Assembly: GCA_007115705.1 (NCBI GenBank) | Contig: QXEO01000237.1 | Coordinates: 3,100,108 to 3,164,107 of the forward strand | Source of the DNA: Dactylis glomerata | Lineage: Eukaryota; Streptophyta; Magnoliopsida; Poales; Poaceae | DNA length: 64,000 nucleotides | Direction of reading: 5' to 3' | Part shown: one piece after another, positions 1-8,904 of the stretch | Numbering within the stretch: position 1 is the stretch's first letter | Layout of the letters: each line of letters opens with the position of its first letter | Made by a program: the position numbers and the translations under genes | Notes under the pieces: generated by a model | Told to the model about the DNA's origin: nothing | The model's input: the letters and a program-made list of their open reading frames with translations, nothing else | Database searches by the model: none

Positions 1-101
1 GAAGATGTGCAACATTTTTTGTTGGAATATATTGACATTTTAAAATGTGTTTAAAATGCATTTCAAATAAAGGAGCTTATGCACCCGAGAGCCAAAACAT
101 T

Positions 102-358
102 GTCCGACTTTGTTTTTATTTACTTTGCATTCCGAGTTTAGTCAAAATTGAACTTTGCAAACTTTGACAAAATATATAAGGAAAAATATCAATATCCATG
201 ACAATAAATGCATATAATATGAAAATATTACTTTAGAATGGTTTGATACAATATATTTTATATTGTAGATGTTTATTTTTTCCCAATATCTAGTTAAATT
301 TGACAAAGTTTGTCTTTGATAAAACCTAGAACACGAAGTAATTGTGAACAGAGGGAAT
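102..358. mobile_element. Degenerate Stowaway-like MITE
   Basis: This AT-rich stretch reads as a long imperfect inverted repeat. The right end (GAACAGAGGGAATAC) resembles the usual Stowaway terminus. Its reverse complement aligns loosely with the left side, which has TTTATTTACTTTGCATTCC followed by a TTGACAAA-type motif; TTTGACAAAGTTTG recurs near 308-321. The left terminus has decayed, so the edges are approximate. It lies outside the large LINE insertion and so belongs to the ancient upstream flank of the WOX gene. No protein is encoded. Confidence 0.45.
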
Positions 359-473
359 ACTAAGCATGGTAGGAGTTTTCCTTGCGATAGAGAGGCAACC
401 GTACTAAGAAAATAGGAGTAGCAAAAGTATACTTAAAGGATCGGTCCGTATGTATGCATAGAAGTGGTGAACA

Positions 474-484
474 TTCTGTCATAT
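474..484. repeat. Left target-site duplication of the large LINE
   Basis: TTCTGTCATAT occurs here and again at 14771-14781. Here it directly precedes a T-run that is the poly(A) tail of the minus-strand LINE. The pair marks both ends of the LINE insertion, including everything nested inside it. Confidence 0.85.
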
Positions 485-653
485 TTTTTTCGAAATGGGG
501 CGTCCCCGGTCTTTGCATCAATTGATGCACACAACCATTTTTATTGAAGAGAAATATCCGGTTTTGGTTCACAACTAGGTCATATTACAGAATTTAGTCA
601 TTAGCTGAGGATGACACGGTAATAAGCAAACAAAAAATAGAATACAAAGCGGA

Positions 654-1417
654 CTAAACATTTTGTATCCTATTAGAATGCCGCCAGCCACCCTGGCTGT
701 AGATAGCCTGTACGACCGCCATCAGTCGTGTGCATCCAGAATCCATATGTCCCCGCTGGTCTTCTAGAAGTAGGTGTGCCCAAGTAGTGATCCAGTGCAT
801 AGCTTTGTTGATAACCTGCAAAAAAGGAGAGCATCTTGCATTGTTAAAAATAATATCATTGCGGCAATTCCAAATTGCCCAAACTAGAGCACAAACACCA
901 ATTCTTATTCGTGCTTTGGATGCTTTGTCTATCCCATTCAACCATTTGCCAAACATGTTCTTAATATTAGCAGGGGCGGGATATTAAAAGTAAATTGAAC
1001 AACTCTCCAAATTAGTCTAGCAAACTTGCATTTAAAAAAGAGGTGCTCTATAGTCTCTTCCTCATCGCAAAAAGCACATTTCTTGCATCTGGTCCAACTT
1101 CTTTTGGCTAGGTTGTCTTTTGTCGAGATCTCTTTTCTATTTAGAAACCACATGAAAATCCTAATCTTCAGTGGTACTTTAAGATTCCACAGGTATTTCC
1201 TAAGAAATTTTGTGTTGCCATTTAACAATTCAGCGTAAAGAGATTTGACTGAGAATTGATCGGATTCAGTTAAAATCCATTTGAAGGTGTCTCTCTCTTC
1301 ATTAAGGTGGACTTCCATGAGTCTCTCTACCAAATCAAGCCAGGAGAGCCACCGGTCACCTATTAAGTTTATCCTAAAAGAGATGTTTAGCCTGTCCTCT
1401 TTGATGGCACTAGCCAC
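654..1417 (-). pseudogene. LINE ORF2 C-terminal zf-RVT region (broken)
   Basis: This is the C-terminal part of the LINE polyprotein. The minus-strand translation contains the usual pattern VPLKIRIFMWFLNRKEIST, followed by a cysteine cluster (CKKCAFCDEEETIEHLFFKC) and the ARLIW segment. Together these match the zinc-binding domain that follows plant LINE reverse transcriptases (zf-RVT). Two reading frames overlap around 938-956, so a frameshift separates this block from the last about 100 codons (654-956). The last block continues the family pattern (VCALVWAIWNCRNDIIFN). It is not a functional gene. Confidence 0.8.
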
Positions 1418-1656
1418 AGTGACATTTTTGTGGTTGACAATGGCGTAGAGGCTGGGGGTATTGGGAGGCTAGAGGCTCGGTGCCCAGCCAAGTGTCCTCC
1501 CTGAACCGTGTCCCCTCTCCATCACCAATGATGAAGGAGCCATATTTGAAAAAGTTTCTTTTTGCTGCATTGACCCTTTCCAAAAAGGGGAGTCTGTAGG
1601 TTTTGCTTGCACTTTAGCTAAGGTTTTGTTTTTAGATATTTATTGCATAGTAGCTC

Positions 1657-2990
1657 TTACCACATGCCCTCCTTATTAATAATTTTGAACAGCCATTTTC
1701 TCAGAAGGCAGTTATTCTTGATATCCAGGACCTCGATGCCCAGGCCAACTTGATCCTTTGGGTGACATATCATATTCCATTTTGAGAGTCTATACTTCTT
1801 TTTATTCTGGTCACTTTGCCAAAAGAAATGAGAACGATAGTAATCAAGCCTCATCCTTACCCCTATGGGTATTTGGAAAAAAGAGAGTAAGAGCATTGGC
1901 AGACTAGTAAGCACTGAATTGATGAGGATTAGTTTATCGCCATATGAAAGGATTTTGCCGATCCAAGAAGCTAATTTCTTCTCAAATCTATCCTCAATAA
2001 CTTTCCATTCTCTAATAAGAAGTTTTCTATAGTGAATCGGAATACCAAGGTATTTAAAGGGAAGTGCTCCCACGGCACATCCAAAAAAAAATTATATTCA
2101 TCTTGACATTCTTTTGCTTTCCCAAAGAAAAATAATTCACTCTTATGGAAGTTGATCTTAAGGTTGGAGAGTTGTTCAAATAGGCACAAAATCAGTTTCA
2201 TGTTGACAACTTTATCTAAATCATGCTCCATAAAGAGGATCATGTGATCAGCATATTGGAGAATTAATACCCCTCCTTCTACAAGGTGAGGTATTAGTCC
2301 TCCCACTTGCCCATCTTCTTTTGCCCTGGCAATGAGGATCACAAGCATGTCAGCCACAATGTTGAAAAGCATGGGTGAAAGGGGGTCGCCTTGACGAAGC
2401 CCTTTGAGCATTTGGAAATAGTGCCCTAAATCATCATTAACTTTGATTCCCACACTACCACCGTTAATGAATTTGGTAACCCAATCACAACATTTGACGA
2501 GGAAACCTTTCATCCTAAGAACTTGATGGAGGAAGGGCCATTTTACCTTGTCGTAAGCCTTTTCAAAATCTATTTTGAAGAGAACTCCATCTAAATTTTT
2601 AGAGTGAAGCTCAGGAATGGTCTCATGCAGTACTACAACCCCTTCCAAAATGTTTCAACCAGGAATGAAAGCAGTGTGGGTAGGCTTGATAATTTTCTGG
2701 GTCATCCCGGTAATTCCGTTTGCCCCAGTAAATATTTTGAAGCTCACGTTGAGAAGGCAAATGGGTCTGTACTGTACTATACGACTTGCGTCTTCTTTTT
2801 TGGGGAGAAGAGTTATGATGCCAAAGTTAAGCTTGAATAGAGGAAGGTCTCGAGACTGAAGTTGGGAGAACATGGCCATCATGTCGTCTTTTATAGTGTC
2901 CTAGAACACTTGGTAAAATTCGGCTGGGAATCCATCAGGGCAGGGGGCTTTGTTCATTTTCATCTCCTTGATTGCTTCCATCACAAGGCT
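1657..2990 (-). pseudogene. LINE reverse transcriptase domain (inactivated)
   Basis: These fragments encode the polymerase core of the LINE, which would copy its RNA at a nicked chromosomal site. In order they show the NKAPGPDG-like entry (near 2940), QYRPICLLNVSFKIF (near 2770), KIDFEKAYDKVKW (near 2570), GLRQGDPLSP (near 2390), then the catalytic box. That box reads YADH instead of YADD, so one metal-binding aspartate is lost. A frameshift near 2060 moves the thumb region (LPFKYLGIPIH) into another frame, and another break lies near 2650. The upstream part of the domain was displaced by the nested insertions and resumes at 4320. Confidence 0.85.
2969..2984. repeat. Target-site duplication (left copy) of the short LINE insertion
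   Basis: TGATTGCTTCCATCAC is repeated with one mismatch as TGATCGCTTCCATC (3226-3239) plus AC (4318-4319). The hAT element has split the second copy. The pair brackets the plus-strand LINE 3' end. Confidence 0.75.
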
Positions 2991-3225
2991 CGGGGTATGC
3001 GATATTCCTGGTTCCTAGATGATGGAGGAATTTCGTTGTTTTCCGAGCATAAGGCTCTGTTGACATGATCTTCACCCATTGTCGGGTTTGTAGGTGTTAT
3101 GTGGAGGCTTTGGGGGTTTTTGATGTATGCTCTTTGTTTGTCCTTTGTTGAATAATTTAATAAAAAAAGCCTTATGCATCTCTTCGATGCAGAGGCTGGG
3201 GGTCATCCTCCTGTTTCGAAAAAAA
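2985..3225 (+). mobile_element. Short 5'-truncated LINE 3' end
   Basis: About 240 bp that interrupts the reverse-transcriptase reading of the host LINE. It ends with AATAAAAAAAGCCTTATGCATC, a GCAGAGGCTGGGG motif and TTTCGAAAAAAA, the signature 3' end of grass LINEs; a sister copy is at 19964-20047. It is flanked by a 16-bp duplication with one mismatch. Host coding sense resumes on both sides (a VMEA-IKEMKMNKAPG reading is restored when this and the hAT are removed), which supports the insertion model. Confidence 0.75.
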
Positions 3226-3239
3226 TGATCGCTTCCATC

Positions 3240-4309
3240 CAACGGCGGAGCCAGGAAATCTTGACAGGGGGGCCGAACATTGAGCAAAACTCTAATATGG
3301 AAAATAAAATACAAAATATATAGGTTGTAACAATTTTTGTAGCAAAATATGCACGGTTATACCAGATCAAGCTTTGATAACATAAGTAGACATCTACAAA
3401 AGGGGTGGCATGAAAGCAAAATGTACAATAGGATGACGGCAAACTAACAAATTTCAGTGGAGTGGCACGCGGCGGTTCTCCGTGTTGAACTCATCAATAA
3501 TTTCATCTGTCAAGAACCCCACATCAATCTCTTTCTCGATGTATATCAACAAGCAATCTCTTAGAAATCCGTCTTCCATTTTATTTCACAGCCTTGTTTT
3601 GACAAGGTTCATTGCTGAAAATGCACGTTCTGTCATCGCGGTTGAGACATGCAAAGTAAGGACAAGCCGAATTAGCCTGCAAGAAGAAACAATTAATACT
3701 TCATGTAATGCTTAAAATGAAACTAGCATGAGTGTGAATATTGTACCGGACCTGTCAATCAAATAATAATCAGCATCCTTTCCCATTTTTGCAAGTTGTT
3801 GACAAAGATCTGCTACACTTGAAAGGTTTTGAAACCTTGGATTCGTAGGTACATCAAGCAGATAATGTTGTAGTTGACATCTCAGAATGTTCCTTTCTTG
3901 CTCTGAAAAATCATCAGAGTAGTACTTTGAGGCTAGACAACATACATCATCAATGTTTAATGAGCTAAATGAGTCCCTGGGATCCAAAGTATGGCACAAG
4001 ACAAGAGCTCTGTTGCTTGTTCACTGAACCTGCAATTGAGTTCATGTGCTTGTTGGTCAACTGCAACAGTAAAAATATCATACCGATAATGATGCTCGGC
4101 TGTACTTTCATCCGCTCCTCGAGACCTTATGAAGTCAACATAGAAATCAGTCATATTAGGAGCAGTAATTCGATGCTTTTGACAAAACAACATCACATCA
4201 CTAATCAGCTTGTTCCATCCATCATCTCTAATAAATCCGGGGGTATTAAAAAAATTCTAGATGTTGGGGGGAGCCGTGGCCCCTGCTGGTCCCCCTGGCT
4301 CCGCCGATG
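3240..4309 (-). mobile_element. hAT DNA transposon remnant
   Basis: The terminal inverted repeats are CAACGGCGGAGCCAGG on the left and, as reverse complement, CATCGGCGGAGCCAGG on the right (one mismatch). An 8-bp duplication CTTCCATC lies at 3232-3239 and 4310-4317. The CA start, 8-bp duplication and GGCGGAGCCAGG motif are classic for plant hAT elements. The interior keeps only the C-terminal part of a transposase on the minus strand, so this is a 1070-bp internally deleted copy. Confidence 0.87.
3482..4196 (-). pseudogene. hAT transposase C-terminal fragment (dimerisation region)
   Basis: Minus-strand pieces read in order. First is 4196-3957 (IFTVAVDQQAHELNCRFSEQ). Next is 3999-3712 (SDDFSEQERNILRCQLQHYL... 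FQNLSSVADLCQQLAKMGK). Last is 3700-3482, which holds the LTLHVSTAMTERAFSAMNLVKTRL pattern. This is the hAT C-terminal dimerisation region of the plant TTF-type zinc-finger / DUF4371 transposase group. The pieces lie in different frames and the N-terminal DNA-binding and catalytic parts are missing, so it cannot be functional. One or more short introns could explain part of the breakage. Confidence 0.72.
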
Positions 4310-4319
4310 CTTCCATCAC

Positions 4320-4830
4320 TTCTAATTCAGTGAAGTCAGTAGATAGCAAAACCTTTTCTTCACTAGATAGTTGAGGAATATCCTCGATCCTATCTTCGAT
4401 AAGGGTGAAGTGGTTTTGAGTTGGCGCCCCAAATAAACCCCTGTAGTACTCACTAATGAATACTTTAAGGTTTTCCTCACCAACAATCGTGCCCTCATCC
4501 TGCTCAAGTTGAAAGTTTTTTTCTTTCTGTGTTTTCCATTGGCTATGAGATGGAAGTATTTTGTGTTATCCCCTCCTTCCTGAATATATTTCACTTTTGC
4601 GCGCTGAGCCTATTTGGATTCCTCATTTCTTCTCAAATTAGCCAGACGCTCGTCTGCCTCTTTCTTTTCTTTCCTTCCTGTTTCATAGAGTGGAGAGGTT
4701 TCTGCTTTAATATCAAGGCTATCTATGATATTTAACACTCGCTCCTTTTCTTTTTTATATTCCAAGCTAATATTGCGAGCCCAGCCATGGAGAAATTGTC
4801 TCAGGTGGCGGATTTTTTCTGCCAAGATTC
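4320..4830 (-). pseudogene. LINE ORF2 segment between endonuclease and reverse transcriptase
   Basis: The minus-strand translation shows the linker typical of plant LINEs: YIQEGGDNTKYFHLIANGKHRKK (about 4590-4520), the counterpart of the common WLKEGDRNTKYFH motif. After frame changes follow FISEYYRGLFGAP and SSEENVLLSTDFTELEVMEA. The reading is interrupted at 4317 by the hAT element and the short LINE. No function remains. Confidence 0.72.
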
Positions 4831-5217
4831 AATCGGGGTTGGCTCATTGTGAACTGAACGCCATTAGTTTTTCACCATGTCAATGAAGCCATCTTGTCTA
4901 AGCCAAGATAGTTCAAAAGAGAAGGTAGAGTTCTTGCCAATATGAGCCGTACTCCCAAAGTCTAGAAGAAGAGGGGTATGGTCGGACCCTGTTCTAGTTA
5001 GGGCACAAACACATAAGATCAGGAATTTTTGTTCCATCTCAACACTAACCAGAATGCGATCAAGTTTCTCATACGTGGGGTTGTCACGCCTGTTGGCCCA
5101 AGTGAATTGTCTGCCAGAGAGGGCTATTTCCCTCAGGTCAAGACTTTTGATTATACAATTAAAAATAAAAGGCCAGCGGGCATAAAAAAATGTTGTTGTT
5201 CTTCTCCTCCTGCCTTC

Positions 5218-5655
5218 TTATAATATTGAAATCGCCCCTACTATTAAAGGTAGCGTTTCGTTCTCACATATTCTAACCATCTTGGCAAGAAAAGAAGGTT
5301 TATGTCTATCCTGGTCTGCACCATAAACAGCAACCAAGGCCCACTCATAATTATCTCCTTTACATTTTAGGTGAAACTTGACACAGAAATCGCCGGTGAT
5401 CACCTTTGTGACCACTAGAGAAGCATTGTTAATACCAGTGAGGATGCCACCTGACCGCCCTCCAGGGGGTAGACAAAACCAGCAGTAGTCCATACCAGCA
5501 GCTAGGTTGGCTAGAAAAGGTATCGAGAAGCTAGCTCTTCCGGTTTCAGAAATTACAATGACCAAATCAACTTTAAACTCTCTCACCGCTTCCTTAATTG
5601 CTAAATGTTTGGCTGGGTCCCTAAACCCATCGATGTTTGATATGAAACCTTTCAT
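5218..5655 (-). pseudogene. LINE ORF2 N-terminal endonuclease (APE-like), broken
   Basis: ORF2 appears to start at 5655 (MKGFISNIDGFRDPAKH), the usual start of a plant LINE apurinic-like endonuclease that nicks the target DNA. A VISETGR segment corresponds to the catalytic QET/SET motif, GRSGGILTG to the SGG box and VAVYGADQD to the next conserved strand. The following GDFN box is degraded (LIVGAISIL) and the frame ends there; residual sequence continues down to about 4830. It lies immediately downstream of the ORF1 C-terminus (KLGLSVRRSARINKSLK pattern at about 5720-5660), the normal ORF1-ORF2 arrangement. Confidence 0.78.
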
Positions 5656-5659
5656 TTCT

Positions 5660-6498
5660 TGCTTTTAAGAGATTTATTAATCCTGGCACTCCTCCTAACT
5701 GACAGACCCAAGTTTGTGTCAGTTTTCTTATTTCGCTTCCTAAGAAGTTTAATAGGCATTTGAAGGCTCAGATCTTATGGGTCCTCAATAGGTTCAATCT
5801 GATCCTTTAAAGCTAGGTCCGAGATCAACAAATTGGCAGTAGCCATGATACTGCACTCCGAATTTTCACCTAGACTGTCATTTAGATTATTCTTGAGGTA
5901 AGTGATCCTTCGATCTTCCTCGATTTGTTTTAAGGAAAAAAAATAGAATGTGCTATTTTAGAATCATTAGAGCCTAAAGAAACGCCTATTTTGCTAGCTC
6001 TAGCTCCTATTTCATAATTCAAAAATTCAGAAAAAGATAGTTTTGATTTGGTACCTGGAGTGATGGTGTGGTACCGCCTCTCAACCATCTGCATCGCACA
6101 CTCCATCTGAATTGCGTCTCCATTCTGCTATAGTCTGACTCGTTCACTAGAGCGCGCTCGAGAGGAGAACTTCTCACTAATGCCACCAAAAGCAATCACC
6201 TCCTTAGTTGGCTTCCTGAGCGGGGACGACGAGTTGTTGGCTTGAGTGAGGCCACGGCTATCCGCGGTGCAGCTTTGTCTTGTAGCGCACTCTCTTCGAA
6301 AATGGGCGAGATTGGGGCCAGTTCCTCTAAACTGCAGCTCCTAGCATCTCTCTGGATTGAACAAAGCTGGGTGGCTATCTCCAAAGCGAGGATAGGAGAG
6401 CTAGGCGCCTCCGCTCTCTGTAGAACCGCTCCCGAACTGCCACTAGATGCTCAAAAGAGGTTCCTAGCAGGAGGAGGGGAGGGCACCTTGACAGTCAC
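5660..6498 (-). pseudogene. LINE ORF1 C-terminal part
   Basis: This continues ORF1 after the break made by LTR element A. The minus-strand frame at 6384-6196 is open (MEIATQLCSIQRD...). Lower down, broken frames end in a basic tail resembling SVRRSARINKSLK, the typical ORF1 end just before ORF2. Several in-frame stops are present. The first five bases next to element A (6494-6498, GTCAC) are the target duplication. Confidence 0.6.
6494..6498. repeat. Target-site duplication of element A (left)
   Basis: GTCAC here matches GTCAC at 13462-13466, immediately outside the TG...CA ends of element A. It shows that A is a complete insertion. Confidence 0.9.
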
Positions 6499-8123
6499 TG
6501 ATACGTCTCAAACGTATCTATAATTTTTGATGCTCCATGCTTGTTTTTACACCATTTGCCTATTGTTTCGTTACACTTAGTGGCATTTTTATACATTTTC
6601 CGGAACTAACCTATTAACGAAGTGCCACAGTGCCAGTTTCCTGTTTTCTGCTGTTTTTGTGTTTCAGAAGTGATACACAGGAAATATTCTCGGAATTGGA
6701 CGAAACAAGTTCTTGAAGTCATATTTCACGGGGAAGCTTCCAGACATCCGAAGACCTGACGGAGTGGGGCCACGTGGGCCCCAGACACAGGGGCGGCGCG
6801 GCCACCCCCCTGGCCGCGCCAGCCCCGTGTGAGGGGGCGTGGTCCCTCCGCTGACATCGCCCCTTCGCCTATATATACCCCCTGACGAGAAAAACCTAAA
6901 GCCCGATCAGTTTTCCAGAATACATCGCGATCCGCCGCCGCCGTCGACCCGAAGATCGGGAGGGTCCAGAAGCTCTTCCCGGCACCCTGCCGGAGAGGGG
7001 AATCGCCACCGGAGGTCTTCTTCATCGCCATGCTTGCCTCCGGAGCGATGAGTGAGTAGTCTACCTTGGACTATGGGTCCATAGCAGTAGCTAGCTGGTT
7101 GTCTTCTCCACCATGTGCTTCATGTTTAGATCTCATGAGCTGCCCTACATGATTGAGATCACCGTTATGTAATACTATGATGTTGGTTTGTTGGGATCCG
7201 ATGAATATTGGTGTTTATGATTAAGTTGCTGTACTGAATTATATCTTTTGTTATCTCTATGTTGTTTATGATCTTGCATGCTCTCCATTGTTAGTAGCTA
7301 TCTTGGCCGAGTAGTTGCTAGTGACTCCAAGAGGGGGTATTTATGCTCGATAGTGGGTTCATGTCTCTATTTCACCTGGGGGAGTGACAGAAACCTCTAA
7401 GGTGGTAGATGTGCTGTTGCTACTACGGAGAAAACAACATTCATATGCTCAAGGGCATATGCTTTGTTTACATTACACACTTTGCTTAATGCAATTATCT
7501 GTTGTTCGCAACTTAATACTTCTAGGGTGTTCGGATGATATCCCCGGGGGTGGATTATTAGTCATAGATGCAGTTGGATGGCGGTCTATGTATTTTGTTG
7601 TAATGCCCAGAGTGAATCTCATAGTGATCTTCTTGACATATCACGTTATCTTTATTCTATCAATTGCCCAACTGTAATTTGTTTACCTAGCATGTTATTT
7701 TATCTATGGAGAGACACCACTAGTGAACTGTGGACCCCGGTCCTATTTTAATCATATTGCAATCACCTGTTTACTTTTCCCGCACTGTTTACTTTACTCG
7801 CATATTACTACTGTTTTCCACTCGATACACTCATAACCTTTGTTTCAAGCAAACCGGTGAGATTGACAACCTCATCGCAAGTTGGGGACAAAGTATTTGT
7901 TTGTGTGTGTGCAGGTTCCACAAACACCTTCAGTCGTCACCGTCTCTCTTCTTCAAGATCGACATTAAACCTTGGTTTCTTAACTGAGGGAAAACTAGCC
8001 GCTACACTCATCATACCTTCCTCTTGGGGTTCCCAACGGGCTGGTCATCACCACGCACAAGGACTTACTGCTCCCACGTCAACTAAACGCCACAGTCTTT
8101 TCTGGCGCCATCACCGAGTAGCA
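6499..8123 (+). repeat. 5' LTR of element A
   Basis: It is 1625 bp, starts TGATACGTCTCAAACG and ends GAGTAGCA. A GC-rich palindrome (10-bp arms at 6795-6804 and 6811-6820) precedes a TATATATA box at 6870-6877. Transcription (the start of R) is therefore expected near 6900. Short open frames inside the LTR recur in every copy and are not genes. Confidence 0.92.
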
Positions 8124-8133
8124 GCTTCTTTTC

Positions 8134-8151
8134 TGGCGCCGTTGCCGGGGA
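8134..8151 (+). other. Primer-binding site of element A (tRNA-Asp type)
   Basis: TGGCGCCGTTGCCGGGGA, ten bases after the LTR end, matches the tRNA-Asp-type primer site known from Athila-group elements. It would pair with the tRNA 3' end to prime minus-strand DNA synthesis. The same 18-mer occurs in B and C2, and D has one change. Confidence 0.85.
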
Positions 8152-8313
8152 AGAGAGAAGACTTCTGCGAGGGGAGTTCTTCGCACACACATTCTTTACT
8201 TTGTTATTTGTTTTGCTTTACTTTATTTTATTTTACCTGCATTGCTTTTTTATATCAAAAACCCAAAAAAATTAGAATCCTTGGTAGTTTTTATTTCTTT
8301 ACTTTAGTTTATC

Positions 8314-8904
8314 ATGCTGTTCCTTGAGTTCGTTCTGGAGGACCTCTCTGTAGGGAGTGGTTCGATTATTGGCAAAAGTAACATTGAGGAGTTCTTTAAT
8401 CACATTAGTATGCACGATGAAGATGAGGAAAAGTCTTGGGTTGAGCTTGCTCCTAGTATTGAAGTTGCTTCTATTTATTTAATTGACATGTTGGAAACTA
8501 GGTTTGCTAGTCTTAATCCTTTTATGCAATACATGTTCCTTAAGCTTCATGAAATTGAGGATCCCGAAAAGAAAGCTTTTATCTTAGAAACTTTGCGCCT
8601 AGAATTTAAGGATGTCGTTGTTGAAGCTAGGAAGGTCCTTAAACGTTTTAATAAACTCGGTTCACCTATAAAGGTTATTGATACTAATGACGGGGCCGAG
8701 ATACCTATACCTTGCAAGCTTTTGGGATTGAATGATGCTTTCGAAAACAATTTTGCCTGGATTTGTCCTGAAAATCTTTTTGATGAGAATAGTGTACCAA
8801 AGCTTGATCACAAAGGGTCTTCAAAAACTTATGTGGATGAAATACAATGCCTTATTGATAAGACCTCTTCTGTTGATCTCAATGCTTCTGCTGATATTAC
8901 TTGA
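8314..8904 (+). CDS. Element A ORF, 196-residue protein of unknown function
   Basis: An intact frame begins MLFLEFVLEDLSVGSG and ends SVDLNASADIT. It is acidic, mostly helical in appearance, and has no signal peptide, membrane segment or zinc knuckle. I recognise no domain. A near-identical homologue lies in element C2 (59891-60484), differing by about 18 residues and one in-frame codon insertion. Maintenance of the frame in two copies argues that it is or was translated. It takes the place where gag would be, downstream of the primer site. Possible roles include a reduced gag-like or RNA-binding accessory protein, but nothing in the sequence proves either. Confidence 0.6.
   Translation: MLFLEFVLEDLSVGSGSIIGKSNIEEFFNHISMHDEDEEKSWVELAPSIEVASIYLIDMLETRFASLNPFMQYMFLKLHEIEDPEKKAFILETLRLEFKDVVVEARKVLKRFNKLGSPIKVIDTNDGAEIPIPCKLLGLNDAFENNFAWICPENLFDENSVPKLDHKGSSKTYVDEIQCLIDKTSSVDLNASADIT

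Noticed and set aside
7384..7677. A 97-codon frame (MTETSKVVDVLLL...) that recurs at 12722 and 58982
   Set aside because: It lies inside the LTRs of A and C2; its recurrence follows from LTR copying, and it shows no protein-like conservation beyond the DNA.
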